From assembly GCF_042677005.1 (NCBI RefSeq), contig NZ_JBHTIF010000003.1, positions 248,001 to 312,000 on the forward strand: a stretch of DNA of 64,000 nt, given 5' to 3'. A program made the translations under genes and the position numbers. The notes beneath the pieces are model-generated. The model worked only from the letters and a program-made list of their open reading frames with translations, was not told where the DNA came from and ran no database searches. Position 1 is the first letter of the stretch, and each line of letters starts with the position of its first letter. Shown here piece by piece: positions 44,669-54,145 of this stretch. Source of the DNA: Lysobacter_I brunescens (GTDB taxonomy: Bacteria > Pseudomonadota > Gammaproteobacteria > Xanthomonadales > Xanthomonadaceae).

Positions 44669-46060
44669 ATGCAACTGCGCATCACCGCCGCCGGCCGCGC
44701 CGCGCTGAGAAACAATCAAGGAACTGGGACGCAGGAAACGGTGATCGCCGAGATCGGCCTCACCGCCACAGCCTTCAACCCGTCCACCGCCACCTCGCTG
44801 CCCGGCGAGATCAAGCGCGTCACCAGCTTCGGCGGCGACGTGGTGGACGAGGAAACCATCCACGTCACCATCGTCGACAACACCACCGACACCTACAGCC
44901 TGCGCGGGCTCGCGGCCTACCTGGACGACGGCACGCTGTTCGCCATCGGTGGCGATGAGAATGCCGCGAACGTCATCACCGAGAAGGCCAGCGCCGCGCA
45001 GCTGCTGCTCAGCGTGGACGTGCGCCTGGCCGAGCTGACCACCGCCACCATCACTTTCAGCGGTGGCGGCTTCACCAATCCGCCCGCGTCCGAAACGGTG
45101 CTGGGCGTGACCCGCAGATCGAGCACCTTGCAGGCCATCGGCGGCGTGAACACCGATACCGCGATGGCCCCCGCCACGACCAAGGCACAGATCGATGACC
45201 GGTTCGGCGCCGAGGCCCCGAGCGCGCTCACCAAGACCATGCTGGCGCGGACGACGGCGGCACAGCTGCGCAGTGACCTCGGCCTCAAGTCGGCGGCGCT
45301 GAAGGACGAAGGCACCGGCAACGGACTGGATGCCGACACGCTGGATGGCCTGCAGGCGACGGCGTTCCTGCTCGCCACGTCTCGCGGCGCCAACGGCGGC
45401 GTCGCGCCACTGGATGCCGGCGGCAAGGTGCCGGAATCGTACCTGCCCAGCATCGCCGTCGTGGACGTCTTCCCGGTGGCATCGCAGGCGGCACAGCTGG
45501 CGCTGTCAGCGCAGCGTGGCGACGTGGCGGTGCGCACCGACCTCAACCGGTCCTACATGCGCAACGCCGGCACGTCCGGCACCATGAGCGACTGGACCGA
45601 GCTGCGCACGCCCACCGATGCCGTGCTCAGCGTCGCCGGGAAGACCGGCGCCGTAGCCCTGGTCATCGCCGACATCGGCGGACTGCAGCTTGCGCTGGAC
45701 GCCAAGGCCAACCTGTCCGGCGCCACGTTCACCGGTACGGTCGCCGCGCCTACCTTCAACGGCACCAGCGCGCCGCCATCGTCCGAGCGCTACAAGGAAT
45801 TGATCCGGGGCATCGACCCGGCCGACGCCATGCAGATCCTGCGCGACATCGGGTTCTGCTGGTACCGGATGCGCGAGAGCGGCCTCGAATCGGCCGGCGT
45901 GATCGCCGAGCGCCTGGCCGATGGCCCGCTGGATTTCTGCGTGCTGCGCGATGCCCAGGGCCGTCCCGATGGCGTCAACTACCACCCACTGTTCACCGTC
46001 GCCTGCGCCGCCGTGCTGGACATCGACCGCCGCCTGCGCGCGATCGAGGAGTCGCGCTGA
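44669..46060 (+). CDS. H: Tail fibre protein with S74-type C-terminal chaperone domain, gpH-like
   Basis: The 463-residue protein has an N-terminal P2-type fibre attachment domain (RITAAGRAALRNNQGTGTQETVIAEIGLT), a repetitive shaft, a trailing TLSGATFTGTV repeat and a C-terminal S74 intramolecular chaperone domain beginning SSERYKELIRGID. In S74 proteins a Ser near this point and a Lys a few residues on (SERYK) drive self-cleavage after trimerisation. Receptor range is set here. Confidence 0.88.
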   Translation: MQLRITAAGRAALRNNQGTGTQETVIAEIGLTATAFNPSTATSLPGEIKRVTSFGGDVVDEETIHVTIVDNTTDTYSLRGLAAYLDDGTLFAIGGDENAANVITEKASAAQLLLSVDVRLAELTTATITFSGGGFTNPPASETVLGVTRRSSTLQAIGGVNTDTAMAPATTKAQIDDRFGAEAPSALTKTMLARTTAAQLRSDLGLKSAALKDEGTGNGLDADTLDGLQATAFLLATSRGANGGVAPLDAGGKVPESYLPSIAVVDVFPVASQAAQLALSAQRGDVAVRTDLNRSYMRNAGTSGTMSDWTELRTPTDAVLSVAGKTGAVALVIADIGGLQLALDAKANLSGATFTGTVAAPTFNGTSAPPSSERYKELIRGIDPADAMQILRDIGFCWYRMRESGLESAGVIAERLADGPLDFCVLRDAQGRPDGVNYHPLFTVACAAVLDIDRRLRAIEESR

Positions 46061-46695
46061 TGCCTGGCCGCATCCTCTGGCAGGGGCAGCCCTGGGAAGA
46101 CCTGTTCGATGCGGACGTGATCGGCGACGGGCCGCAGGCGCACAGCTTCACCGACGATGGCGTGCCCATGAAATTCGCGCACATCCAGCACGGCACCAAA
46201 CGCCCCGACATTGGCTTCACCGTGCGCATCGGCGGCGTGGACGTGGACGTGACCACGCTGTGGGCGCAGAAGGGCAGCGCCGTCTACATCAACACGGCGG
46301 CCGTGCCTGCCGACCTGATTGTGGTCAACGAAGGATCTACACCTCCGGTCACCGCCACGGTGTCCATGGCCTTCAACCGCAACGGCACCGTCACCTTCGT
46401 CAACGGCGGCGCCGCCACCGCAAACTTCATTCTGAACCCAACGTCCACCAGCGGCGATGCCTACCGGGTGCGCTTCCGGTTGATATCGAAGTCCACCGCC
46501 GGCACATTGAGCGGCACGTTGGACACCTGGCTGCAGATCAGTGAATCGCGCAGCATCGCCTTGTCGGTGACCGTGCCCAACGCGGTATTTGTCACGGCGT
46601 GGGCAAACCTGCAGATCGATATCCAGCGCATCAGTGACGGCGCAACCGTGCACACCTACGCTGTCCGCATGGAAGCCGGCGCCGGCATCACGTAA
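46060..46695 (+). CDS. Hypothetical tail-fibre-associated protein
   Basis: The 211-residue protein starts on the last base of the H stop. The N-terminus (LWQGQPWEDLFDADVIGDGPQAHSFTDDG) is followed by Thr/Val/Asn-rich beta sequence. It takes the place of the P2 gpG chaperone but does not resemble it. A fibre tip, decoration or assembly role is possible. Its TAA stop lies within the downstream dyad. Confidence 0.65.
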   Translation: MPGRILWQGQPWEDLFDADVIGDGPQAHSFTDDGVPMKFAHIQHGTKRPDIGFTVRIGGVDVDVTTLWAQKGSAVYINTAAVPADLIVVNEGSTPPVTATVSMAFNRNGTVTFVNGGAATANFILNPTSTSGDAYRVRFRLISKSTAGTLSGTLDTWLQISESRSIALSVTVPNAVFVTAWANLQIDIQRISDGATVHTYAVRMEAGAGIT

Positions 46696-46708
46696 TCCCC
46701 GCGCTTAC
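46692..46708 (+). promoter_or_regulatory. 17-bp dyad before gene V; candidate late-activator site
   Basis: GTAATCCCCGCGCTTAC differs from the P/O copy at one base. It sits 49 bp before gene V and overlaps the previous stop codon. It suggests V onward is a separate late transcription unit, as in P2 P_V. Confidence 0.6.
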
Positions 46709-46756
46709 AACCGCCGCCGCGTGAGTCCCGCGCGCGTGCGTGGCAACGTTTGCGGC

Positions 46757-47308
46757 ATGAGTACGCACGACGACACGCCACGCGAGCTGCAGGCCGCCAC
46801 GCTGTTCGGCACGATCGAATCGGTCGATGTCGCAACCGCGACCTGCCGCGTGCGTTCGGGCGACATCCTCACCGATGCCGTGCCCTGGGCGGCGCAGCGC
46901 GCCGGCACCACGCGGCGCTGGTCTCCGCCGACCGTTGGCGAACAGGTCGTGCTGCTATGCCCCGGCGGCGACACGCACGGCGCGGTGGCGCTGCTTGGCC
47001 TGTACACCACCAGCAACGCCGCGCCGTCCGCCAGCGCCGATGAGGACGTGACCGAGTACCCGGACGGCACGCGCATCGTCTACAACCACGCCGCCAAGAA
47101 GCTGACCGCCACGCTCGCGGATGGCGGCGAGATCGACATCACCGCCACCAAGATCAAGATCACCGGGGATGTGGAGGTCGACGGCAAGATCGACTGCACG
47201 AAGACCGTGACCGCGACCGAGGATGTCATCGGCGGCGGCAAGAGCCTGAAGACGCACCCGCACACCGGCGTCCAGTCCGGCAGCGGCACATCGGGTCCGC
47301 CCGCATGA
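46757..47308 (+). CDS. V: Baseplate spike protein, P2 gpV-like
   Basis: The 183-residue protein has an N-terminal OB fold (RELQAATLFGTIESVD ... VGEQVVLLCPGG) and a beta-helix spike ending in KTHPHTGVQSGSG. The HxH apex motif holds iron in P2 gpV. The spike punctures the outer membrane. Confidence 0.94.
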   Translation: MSTHDDTPRELQAATLFGTIESVDVATATCRVRSGDILTDAVPWAAQRAGTTRRWSPPTVGEQVVLLCPGGDTHGAVALLGLYTTSNAAPSASADEDVTEYPDGTRIVYNHAAKKLTATLADGGEIDITATKIKITGDVEVDGKIDCTKTVTATEDVIGGGKSLKTHPHTGVQSGSGTSGPPA

Positions 47309-47658
47309 TCGGCATGCACGCCCGCACCGGGAAGGCCGCAGACGGCGTCGAACACCTGGCGCAGTCGGTGCTCGACATCCTCACCACGCCCGTCGGCACG
47401 CTGCCCATGCGCCGCGACTACGGCTCGCTGCTGCCCGCGCTGGTGGACCACCCGTACAACGCCGAGAACCGCGTGCGCCTGTTCGGCGCCACCGCGCAGG
47501 CCTTGCGCCGCTGGGAGCCACGCCTGCGCCTGCAGCGCGTCGCCGTTGACCAAGGCCCGAGCACATCGCAATTCACCGTGCGGATCGAAGGATTCCGCAT
47601 CGATACCCCCGGCAAGGCCGAAGCCGTTCGGCTGTCCATCCCCATCACAGGCAACTGA
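47305..47658 (+). CDS. W: Baseplate wedge protein, P2 gpW-like (gp25 family)
   Basis: The 117-residue gp25/lysozyme-like fold protein includes VLDILTTPVGTLPMRRDYGSLLPALVDHP, conserved in gpW. It overlaps V by 4 bp and forms the inner baseplate wedge. Confidence 0.95.
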   Translation: MIGMHARTGKAADGVEHLAQSVLDILTTPVGTLPMRRDYGSLLPALVDHPYNAENRVRLFGATAQALRRWEPRLRLQRVAVDQGPSTSQFTVRIEGFRIDTPGKAEAVRLSIPITGN

Positions 47659-47672
47659 AGCGAGGCCCCACC

Positions 47673-48836
47673 ATGAGCGCACCCTTCCACGGCATCAACA
47701 TCGTCGAGAGCAGCGTCGGCGCCCGCCCGGCGTCGCGCGCACCGAATGCCGTCATCTACCTGGTCGCGACCGGCGACGACGCCGATGCCGACACCTTCCC
47801 GGCCAACGATCAGGTGCTGATCACCAACGTCCGCGCCGCCGTGGGCGCCGCCGGCACCACCGGCACGCTGCGCGGTGCGCTGCTCGCCATCGCCGACCAG
47901 TGCGAGCCGCTGGTCATCGTCATGCGCGTGCCGGCCGGCGAGGACGCGGCCGCCACGGCCGCCAACACCATCGGCAGCAGCAGCGGTGCCACCTACACCG
48001 GCCTGCAGGGTGCCCGCGTCTCCCGGCAGCGCTTCGGCCTGGTGCCCAAGATCATCGGCGCGCCGGGGCTGGAAACGCAGGCGGTGATCGCCGCCATGGT
48101 ATCGGTCGCCCAGGCCGTGCGCGGCATGTGCTACGCCAATGCCGAGGGCGCCACCAAGGAAGAGGCCGCCACCTTCCGCGACAACTTCGATGCCCGCGAG
48201 CTGGTACTGCTGTGGCCCAACGTGGTCCGCTTCGACACCGTGGAGGAAGACAACGTCGAAGCGCCGGCCAGCGCCTACGCGCTCGGCATGCGCGCCAAGA
48301 TCGACGCCACCATGGGCTGGCACAAGACCCTGTCGAACGTGGCGATCAACGGCATCCTCGGTCTCGCGCAGGATGTCAGCTTCGACATTCTCAGCGGCGC
48401 GAATGATGCCGGCTACCTGAACACCAACGATGTGTGCGCGGTGATCCACTCGAATGGCTACCGGTTCTGGGGCAACCGCACCACCTCCGACGACGCGGCC
48501 TTCGCCTTCGAGTCTGCAACGCGCACCGCGCAGGTGCTGCATGAGGACGCCGCCGATGTGCTGGCCGCCTACATCGACAAGCCGATGGGTGTGCAGTCCA
48601 TCCGCGACATGACGGAAAGCATGAACGCCCGCGCCCGCGCCCGCGTGGCGTTGGGTCAGCTGATCGGCGCTCGCTACTTCATCGACCCCGCACTGAACCA
48701 GCCCAACCAGCTGGCGGCCGGTCAGCTGCGCATCTCGTGCACGTATACAGCCGTGCCGCCGATGGAGTCGATCACCGTCGATCAGGCCATCACCGACGAG
48801 TTCTTCTTCCAGTTCGCCCAGGCCATCGCCGCCTGA
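47673..48836 (+). CDS. FI: Contractile tail sheath, P2 gpFI-like
   Basis: The 387-residue sheath protein includes FHGINIVESSVGARP near the start, VATGDDADADTFP, LTCTY-type ending AVPPMESITVDQAITDEFFFQFAQAI, all typical of gpFI. It contracts to drive the tube into the cell. Confidence 0.95.
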   Translation: MSAPFHGINIVESSVGARPASRAPNAVIYLVATGDDADADTFPANDQVLITNVRAAVGAAGTTGTLRGALLAIADQCEPLVIVMRVPAGEDAAATAANTIGSSSGATYTGLQGARVSRQRFGLVPKIIGAPGLETQAVIAAMVSVAQAVRGMCYANAEGATKEEAATFRDNFDARELVLLWPNVVRFDTVEEDNVEAPASAYALGMRAKIDATMGWHKTLSNVAINGILGLAQDVSFDILSGANDAGYLNTNDVCAVIHSNGYRFWGNRTTSDDAAFAFESATRTAQVLHEDAADVLAAYIDKPMGVQSIRDMTESMNARARARVALGQLIGARYFIDPALNQPNQLAAGQLRISCTYTAVPPMESITVDQAITDEFFFQFAQAIAA

Positions 48837-48883
48837 TCCGCCGGCACCGGCGCCACGCACACGCATAGATCCCGGAGGATCCC

Positions 48884-49393
48884 ATGGGCCTGCCCTATTC
48901 GCTGTACCGCTTCAACACCTTCATCAACGGCGATTCCTTCCTCGGCGAGACCGAAGAAGTCGAACTGCCCAAGCTGTCGCGCAAATTCGAGGAATTCCAG
49001 TCCGGCGGCATGGGCGGGCCGGTCAAGCTGGACTTCGGCAACGAAGCCATGGAGGCGTCGATCAAGTTCGGCGGCCTGGTCCGCCGTGCGCTGTCGCACT
49101 ACGCCGCACCCACCGTGGATGGCGTGCAACTGCGCTGGGTCGGTGCCTACAAGTCCGGCACCAGTGCCATCCCGCAGTCGCTGGAAGTGACCATGCGCGG
49201 ACGGTTCCAGGAAATCGAGTTCGGCACGCAGAAGGCTGGCGAGAAGTCCGAGCAGAAGATGAAGTTCCCGATCAGCTACTACAAGGTCGTGATCGACGGA
49301 CAGACCGTCATCGAGATCGACCAGCTGGCCGGCATCACCATCGTCGACGGCGTGGATACCGACGCGGCCTTCCGCGCCATCATCGGTCTGTAA
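48884..49393 (+). CDS. FII: Tail tube protein, P2 gpFII-like
   Basis: The 169-residue protein, MGLPYSLYRFNTFINGDSFLG at the start and FPISYYKVVIDGQTVIEID near the end, matches gpFII. It polymerises on the tape measure and is surrounded by the sheath. AGGAG precedes the ATG. Confidence 0.95.
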   Translation: MGLPYSLYRFNTFINGDSFLGETEEVELPKLSRKFEEFQSGGMGGPVKLDFGNEAMEASIKFGGLVRRALSHYAAPTVDGVQLRWVGAYKSGTSAIPQSLEVTMRGRFQEIEFGTQKAGEKSEQKMKFPISYYKVVIDGQTVIEIDQLAGITIVDGVDTDAAFRAIIGL

Positions 49394-49497
49394 CGCCGGC
49401 ACTCGCTTTCGCTGTCGGCGTGAAGGTGTCGGCGCCGGCAGCGCTTTTTCCCACGGCACCAACGCGCACACCGCGCACCACATAACGAGACCCACCC

Positions 49498-49833
49498 ATG
49501 AATCAGACCGACACTGACACCGCAGCGGCCGCGCCCCAGCGCGACCCGCACGCTTTCACGCTGGAACAGCCCATCAACCGTGGCGACATGACCATCAGCG
49601 TGGTCAAACTGCGCAAGCCGAACGTGGAAGCCACGCGCGGCCTGCAACTGGCCACCCTGGCGCAGATGGACGTGGACCAGCTCACCAAGCTGCTGCCGCG
49701 CATCAGCACGCCAGCACTGACCGAGCACGACGTAGCCCAGCTGGACGTGGCCGACCTGCTGAAGGCCGGCGGGATCGTGCTGGGTTTTTTGTTCCCGAAG
49801 GCAGCGGGCGACCTGCAATCCCTGAGTGCGTAG
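49498..49833 (+). CDS. E: Tail assembly protein, P2 gpE-like
   Basis: The 111-residue protein (FTLEQPINRGDMTISVVKLRKPN ... LDVADLLKAGGIVLGFL) matches gpE, a tail-assembly chaperone. Near the end it contains the slippery T TTT TTG heptamer at 49785-49791, from which the E' extension is made. Confidence 0.93.
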   Translation: MNQTDTDTAAAAPQRDPHAFTLEQPINRGDMTISVVKLRKPNVEATRGLQLATLAQMDVDQLTKLLPRISTPALTEHDVAQLDVADLLKAGGIVLGFLFPKAAGDLQSLSA

Positions 49834-49967
49834 AGGACGCCGAAGCCTACCTCTTCGGCACATGGGGTGGCTTCAACCCGCAGGTCACAGGCCCCATGGC
49901 GATCGACGAGCTGATGGAGTGGTACCAGCGGGCCGTAGACCAGAACCGAAGGCAGAACGATGGATAA
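49498..49967 (+). CDS. E': E+E' fusion by programmed -1 frameshift
   Basis: Codons GGT TTT TTG in gene E contain T TTT TTG (49785-49791). A -1 slip continues as PECVEDAEAYLFGTWGGF ... MAIDELMEWYQRAV to the TAA at 49965-49967, the expected E' sequence. P2 makes gpE+E' the same way, comparable to lambda G/GT. The tape measure gene starts 7 bp before this stop. Confidence 0.88.
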
Positions 49968-52752
49968 GCTGCAGCTCGAACTCATCCTGTCTGCCATCGA
50001 TCGCGCCACGCGCCCGCTGCGCGCGATCAACAAGGAATCCGGCGCAACGGCCAAGGCGCTGCGCCAGAGCAAGGATGAGCTGGCGGCACTCAATGCCCTG
50101 CAGCAGCGCGTGCAGGGCTTCCGCAAGCTCAAGATCGACGCCGATGCGTCAAAGGTCGCGCTCGCCGCTGCCACGCAGCGCCTGAAGGCCATCAAGGCCG
50201 CCACCGAAGGCACCGTCGAACCCACGCGCAAGCAGGCCGTCGAGCTGGCCCGCGCGACCAGGGCGCTGGAGAAGAGCCGCGCCACGCACGTCGCCAACCT
50301 CGGCGCGTTGCGCCGATCGCGCGAGGGCCTGCAGGCCGCCGGCATCTCGGTCGCCAAGCTCAGCCAGCACGAGAAGGACCTGGCGATGAAGATCGCCGCG
50401 GCGAACACGCGCGTCGATCAGCAGACCACCAAGCTGCGCGCCCTGGCCGACGCCAACCGCCGCGTGCAGCGGGCGCAGGAGGCCGTGAACAAGGCACAGG
50501 CGGCAGCAGCGAACCTGCGCAGCACCGGCGCTTCGGCAACGGCCGGCGCGGGCGCCATGGGTGCGGCAACGCTGGCGCCCATCCTCGCCTTTGCCAAGCA
50601 GCAGGAAGCCGCCGCGCAGCTGCAGGCGTCCATGATGGGCGCCGATGGCCGGGTGTCGGCCGAGTTCGCGAAGCTCGACGCGCTGGCCAAGAGCCTGGGC
50701 GACCGCCTGCCGGGCACCACGTCCGACTTCTACGAAATGCTGACCATGCTGCGCCGGCAGGGCATGTCGTCCACGGTCATCCTCGGCGGGTTGGGCGAGG
50801 CGACGGCGTACCTGGGCGCGCAGCTGCGCATCCCCTACACCGAGGCCGCCGAATTCAGCGCCAAGCTGCAGGACGCCACGCGCACCAGCGAACGCGACAT
50901 GCTCGCGCTGTCCGACGTCATCCAGCGCACGTTCTACCTCGGCGTCGACCAGAACAACATGCTGCAGGGCTTCTCGAAGCTGTCGCCGGCATTGAGCACC
51001 CTGCGCATGGAGGGCCTGCAGGCGGCCGAAGCGCTGGCGCCGCTGCTGGTGCTCGCCGATCAGGCGGGAATCAAGGGCGAGGCGGCCGGCAATGCGTTCC
51101 GCAAGGCCTTCCAGTACAGCCTCGACCTCAAGAAGCTGGGCAACGCCAACGAAATCCTCGCCGGCACCGGCATCAAGCTGGACTTCAGCGACGGCCGTGG
51201 CGAGTTCGCCGGCCTCGAAAAGATGTACGCGCAGCTGGCGCAGCTGCGCCGGCTCGACACGCAGACCCGCAACGCGGTGATCAACAAGATGTTCGGCGAC
51301 GATGCCGAGACCATGCAGGTCGTGACCATCATGATCGAGAAGGGCATGGCCGGCTATCGCGAAGTGCAGGCCAAGATGGCCGCACAGGCGAACCTGCAGA
51401 CCCGCGTCAATTCGCAGCTCGGCACCATCAGGGCCCTGTGGGAAACCGCCACCGGCACCCTGACCAACGTCCTGGCCACGGCCGGCGAAACCGTGCGGCC
51501 CGACATCGAGAAGCTGATCAAGACACTGGGCCGTTACAGCGAGCGCGCCGGTAAATGGATCCGCGAGAACCCGCAGCTGACCGCCGGGCTGCTCAAGATG
51601 GCGGCCGTCGCCACGGTGTTGTTCGGCGTGTTCGGCATCGGCGCCATGGCTGTGTCCGCGCTGCTCGGCCCGCTGGCGATGGCCCGCTATGCCGTCACGG
51701 GGCTTGGCGTCCGCTTCGGTCCCCTCATGCGCAACATCATGCCCCTGGCGCGCAACGCCATCCCGATGCTGATGCATGGCCTGCGGCTGCTGCTGCCGCT
51801 GTTCGCCGGCATTTCCGGCCCCGTGCTTATCGTCATCGCCGTGGTCGCGCTGCTGGCTGGCGTGATCTACAAATACTGGAAGCCGATCAAGGCATTCCTG
51901 TCCGGCTTCTTCGACGGCATGAAGCAGTCGTTGGCGCCGGTGATGGATCAGCTGATGGCCGCGCTGGAACCGCTGCGCCCGGTGCTGGATGCCGTGAGCG
52001 GCGCGCTCGGCGATGTGTGGACGTGGATCACCGAGCTGTTGACGCCCGTCAACTCGACCAGCGAAGAGCTGAAGAACGCCGAGGGCTACGGCCGCAAGTT
52101 CGCGAACGTGCTGTCCATCTTCGTGGTGCCCGCGATCCAGGGCGCCATCATGGTCATCGGCTGGATCGCCGAGGCACTGGCGGTTGCCTTCAAGTGGTCG
52201 CCGCTGGGCCTGATCATCAGCAACTGGGACGCGATCAAGGCCTACTTCACCGGTTTGCCCGCGAGGATGCGCACCATCGGTGGGCAGATCATGGACGGCC
52301 TGCGCGTGGGCATCGAGATCGCGATGGGTCCGCTTACCTCCGTCATCAAGCGCGTCGGCAACATGCTGCCCGACGGGCTGCGCGCCAAGCTGGGCATCAA
52401 GAGCCCGTCCCGCGTGTTCATGGGCATCGGCCAGCACACCATGGCAGGCCTGGCCTTGGGCATCACCGGCAACAGCGGACTGCCGGTGCGGGCCATCGAC
52501 GCGCTGCAGGGCCGCGTACAGGCCGCAGGCGAGGCGCTGGCCCGTGGCCGCCCCGGCACAGCCACGCGGCCCGGCACGGCGCCTGCAGGCGCTGCCAGAG
52601 GGCAGGGCGGCGGCAACACCTACGCCATCACCATCAAGGTGGCCAACGGCGACCCCAACACCATCAAGCGCGCCGTGCGCGAGGGCATCGCCGAGGCCGA
52701 TCGCGCCAGGCAGACCCGCACCCGCAGCGCCCTGACCGACTCCGGTGACTGA
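49960..52752 (+). CDS. T: Tail tape measure protein, P2 gpT-like
   Basis: The 930-residue protein has a long coiled-coil N-terminal region (about 1-200), a TP901-type core (FAKQQEAAAQLQASMMG ... LGLGEATAYLGAQL), hydrophobic segments at about 545-640 and a C-terminus with LGIKSPSRVFMGIGQH. It sets tail length; it is slightly longer than P2 gpT (815). Confidence 0.94.
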   Translation: MDKLQLELILSAIDRATRPLRAINKESGATAKALRQSKDELAALNALQQRVQGFRKLKIDADASKVALAAATQRLKAIKAATEGTVEPTRKQAVELARATRALEKSRATHVANLGALRRSREGLQAAGISVAKLSQHEKDLAMKIAAANTRVDQQTTKLRALADANRRVQRAQEAVNKAQAAAANLRSTGASATAGAGAMGAATLAPILAFAKQQEAAAQLQASMMGADGRVSAEFAKLDALAKSLGDRLPGTTSDFYEMLTMLRRQGMSSTVILGGLGEATAYLGAQLRIPYTEAAEFSAKLQDATRTSERDMLALSDVIQRTFYLGVDQNNMLQGFSKLSPALSTLRMEGLQAAEALAPLLVLADQAGIKGEAAGNAFRKAFQYSLDLKKLGNANEILAGTGIKLDFSDGRGEFAGLEKMYAQLAQLRRLDTQTRNAVINKMFGDDAETMQVVTIMIEKGMAGYREVQAKMAAQANLQTRVNSQLGTIRALWETATGTLTNVLATAGETVRPDIEKLIKTLGRYSERAGKWIRENPQLTAGLLKMAAVATVLFGVFGIGAMAVSALLGPLAMARYAVTGLGVRFGPLMRNIMPLARNAIPMLMHGLRLLLPLFAGISGPVLIVIAVVALLAGVIYKYWKPIKAFLSGFFDGMKQSLAPVMDQLMAALEPLRPVLDAVSGALGDVWTWITELLTPVNSTSEELKNAEGYGRKFANVLSIFVVPAIQGAIMVIGWIAEALAVAFKWSPLGLIISNWDAIKAYFTGLPARMRTIGGQIMDGLRVGIEIAMGPLTSVIKRVGNMLPDGLRAKLGIKSPSRVFMGIGQHTMAGLALGITGNSGLPVRAIDALQGRVQAAGEALARGRPGTATRPGTAPAGAARGQGGGNTYAITIKVANGDPNTIKRAVREGIAEADRARQTRTRSALTDSGD

Positions 52753-52754
52753 CC

Positions 52755-53150
52755 ATGCACCTGCTCGCCCTCGGCACATTCGTCTTCCAGCTGACCACGC
52801 TCCCGATCGAGCAGCTGCGCCGCACCCGTGACTTCCGCCACCCCACGGTCGAGCGCGTGGGCGCGCGGCCGGCCTCGCAGTACGCCGGCCCGGGCGAGGA
52901 AAAGATCACCCTCGGCGGTGCCATGCCCATCGAATTCAGCGGCGGCATGCTGCCGATCGACACCCTGGCCGCCATCGCCAACAGCGGCGAATCCCGCGAG
53001 CTGGTCACCGGCTACGGCGAGGTGCTGGGCAGCTTCGTGGTCACCAACTTCAGCGAGAGTCACCGGGGCCTGATGCACGACGGCATGCCGCGCCTAGTCG
53101 AGTTCGACATCGACCTGCTGCGCGTGGACGACCCGACGGAATACGCATGA
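52755..53150 (+). CDS. U: Tail protein, P2 gpU-like
   Basis: The 131-residue protein (LGTFVFQLTTLPIEQLRRT ... IEFSGGMLPIDTLAAIANSGES) matches gpU, which ends the tail tube. It overlaps D by 4 bp. Confidence 0.94.
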   Translation: MHLLALGTFVFQLTTLPIEQLRRTRDFRHPTVERVGARPASQYAGPGEEKITLGGAMPIEFSGGMLPIDTLAAIANSGESRELVTGYGEVLGSFVVTNFSESHRGLMHDGMPRLVEFDIDLLRVDDPTEYA

Positions 53151-54142
53151 GCCAGAACACGCAGCCGCGCTCCGCCTACCGCCTCACCATCGACGGGCAG
53201 GACATCACCGGGCGCGTGCGGCCCATCCTGTCGTCCCTCAGCATCAGCGACCGCCAGCGCGGCGAGGCTGACGAGCTGGAGATCCGCCTCGACGATACCG
53301 ACGGCAAGATCGAGATCCCGCGCAAGGGCGTGGTGTGCCGCGTCGCGATCGGCTGGGAAGGGCAGGCGCTGGTCGACAAGGGCGCCTTCGTCGTCGACGA
53401 GACCGGCCACGAAGGCCCGCCCGACACCGTGGTGATCCGCGCCCGCTCCGTCGACTTGACCAACCAGGCGCGCAACCGCCGCAACCGCAGCTGGCACCAG
53501 ACCACGCTGGGCGCCGTCATCAGGGACCTCGCCGCATCTCAGGGCCTGCAGCCGCGCATCTCGGCCGACCTCGCGCAGATCCCGGTGGCGCACCTCGACC
53601 AGGTGGGCGAGTCCGACGTGAACCTGATGACGCGGCTCGCGAAGCAGCACGACGCCACCGCCACCGTGAAGGGCCGCGCGCTGATCTTCCTGCGCATCGG
53701 CAAGGGCACTACGGCCAGTGGCGCAGCACTGCCCGGCTTCACGATCGAGCGCAGCAACTGCGGCCGGCACAACGTCACCTTCGCCGACCGCGACCGCTTC
53801 AGCGGCGTGCACGCCGAGTGGCACGACAAGGCCAGCGGCACGCGCAAGAAGGTGCAGGTGGGCGACGGCAAGAACAGCAAGGGCCTGCGCCGCGTCTACC
53901 ACAGCGAGAGCGAGGCCCGGCAGCATGCCGACGCCGAGTACCGCAAGCACCAGCGCGGCGAAGCGCGCATGAGCGTCACGCTGTCACGCGGCGACGCTAA
54001 CCTCTCCGCCGAGATGATCGGCCGTGCACGCGGCTGGCGGCCCGAGATCGACAGCATCCGCTGGCTGGCCGCATCGGTGAATCACACGCTCACCGGCAGT
54101 GGCGGTTTCGAGACCACCCTGGAGCTGGAAAAGGCGCCCTGA
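53147..54142 (+). CDS. D: Late control/baseplate hub protein, P2 gpD-like
   Basis: The 331-residue hub protein (YRLTIDGQDITGRVRPILSSLSISDRQRGEADELEIRLDD) matches gpD, which carries the spike gpV. It is the last gene of the rightward tail operon. Confidence 0.95.
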   Translation: MSQNTQPRSAYRLTIDGQDITGRVRPILSSLSISDRQRGEADELEIRLDDTDGKIEIPRKGVVCRVAIGWEGQALVDKGAFVVDETGHEGPPDTVVIRARSVDLTNQARNRRNRSWHQTTLGAVIRDLAASQGLQPRISADLAQIPVAHLDQVGESDVNLMTRLAKQHDATATVKGRALIFLRIGKGTTASGAALPGFTIERSNCGRHNVTFADRDRFSGVHAEWHDKASGTRKKVQVGDGKNSKGLRRVYHSESEARQHADAEYRKHQRGEARMSVTLSRGDANLSAEMIGRARGWRPEIDSIRWLAASVNHTLTGSGGFETTLELEKAP

Positions 54143-54145
54143 GCC

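Noticed and set aside
50149..52779. Long minus-strand open frame opposite the tape measure gene
   Set aside because: High-GC codon shadow of gene T with no domain-like content.
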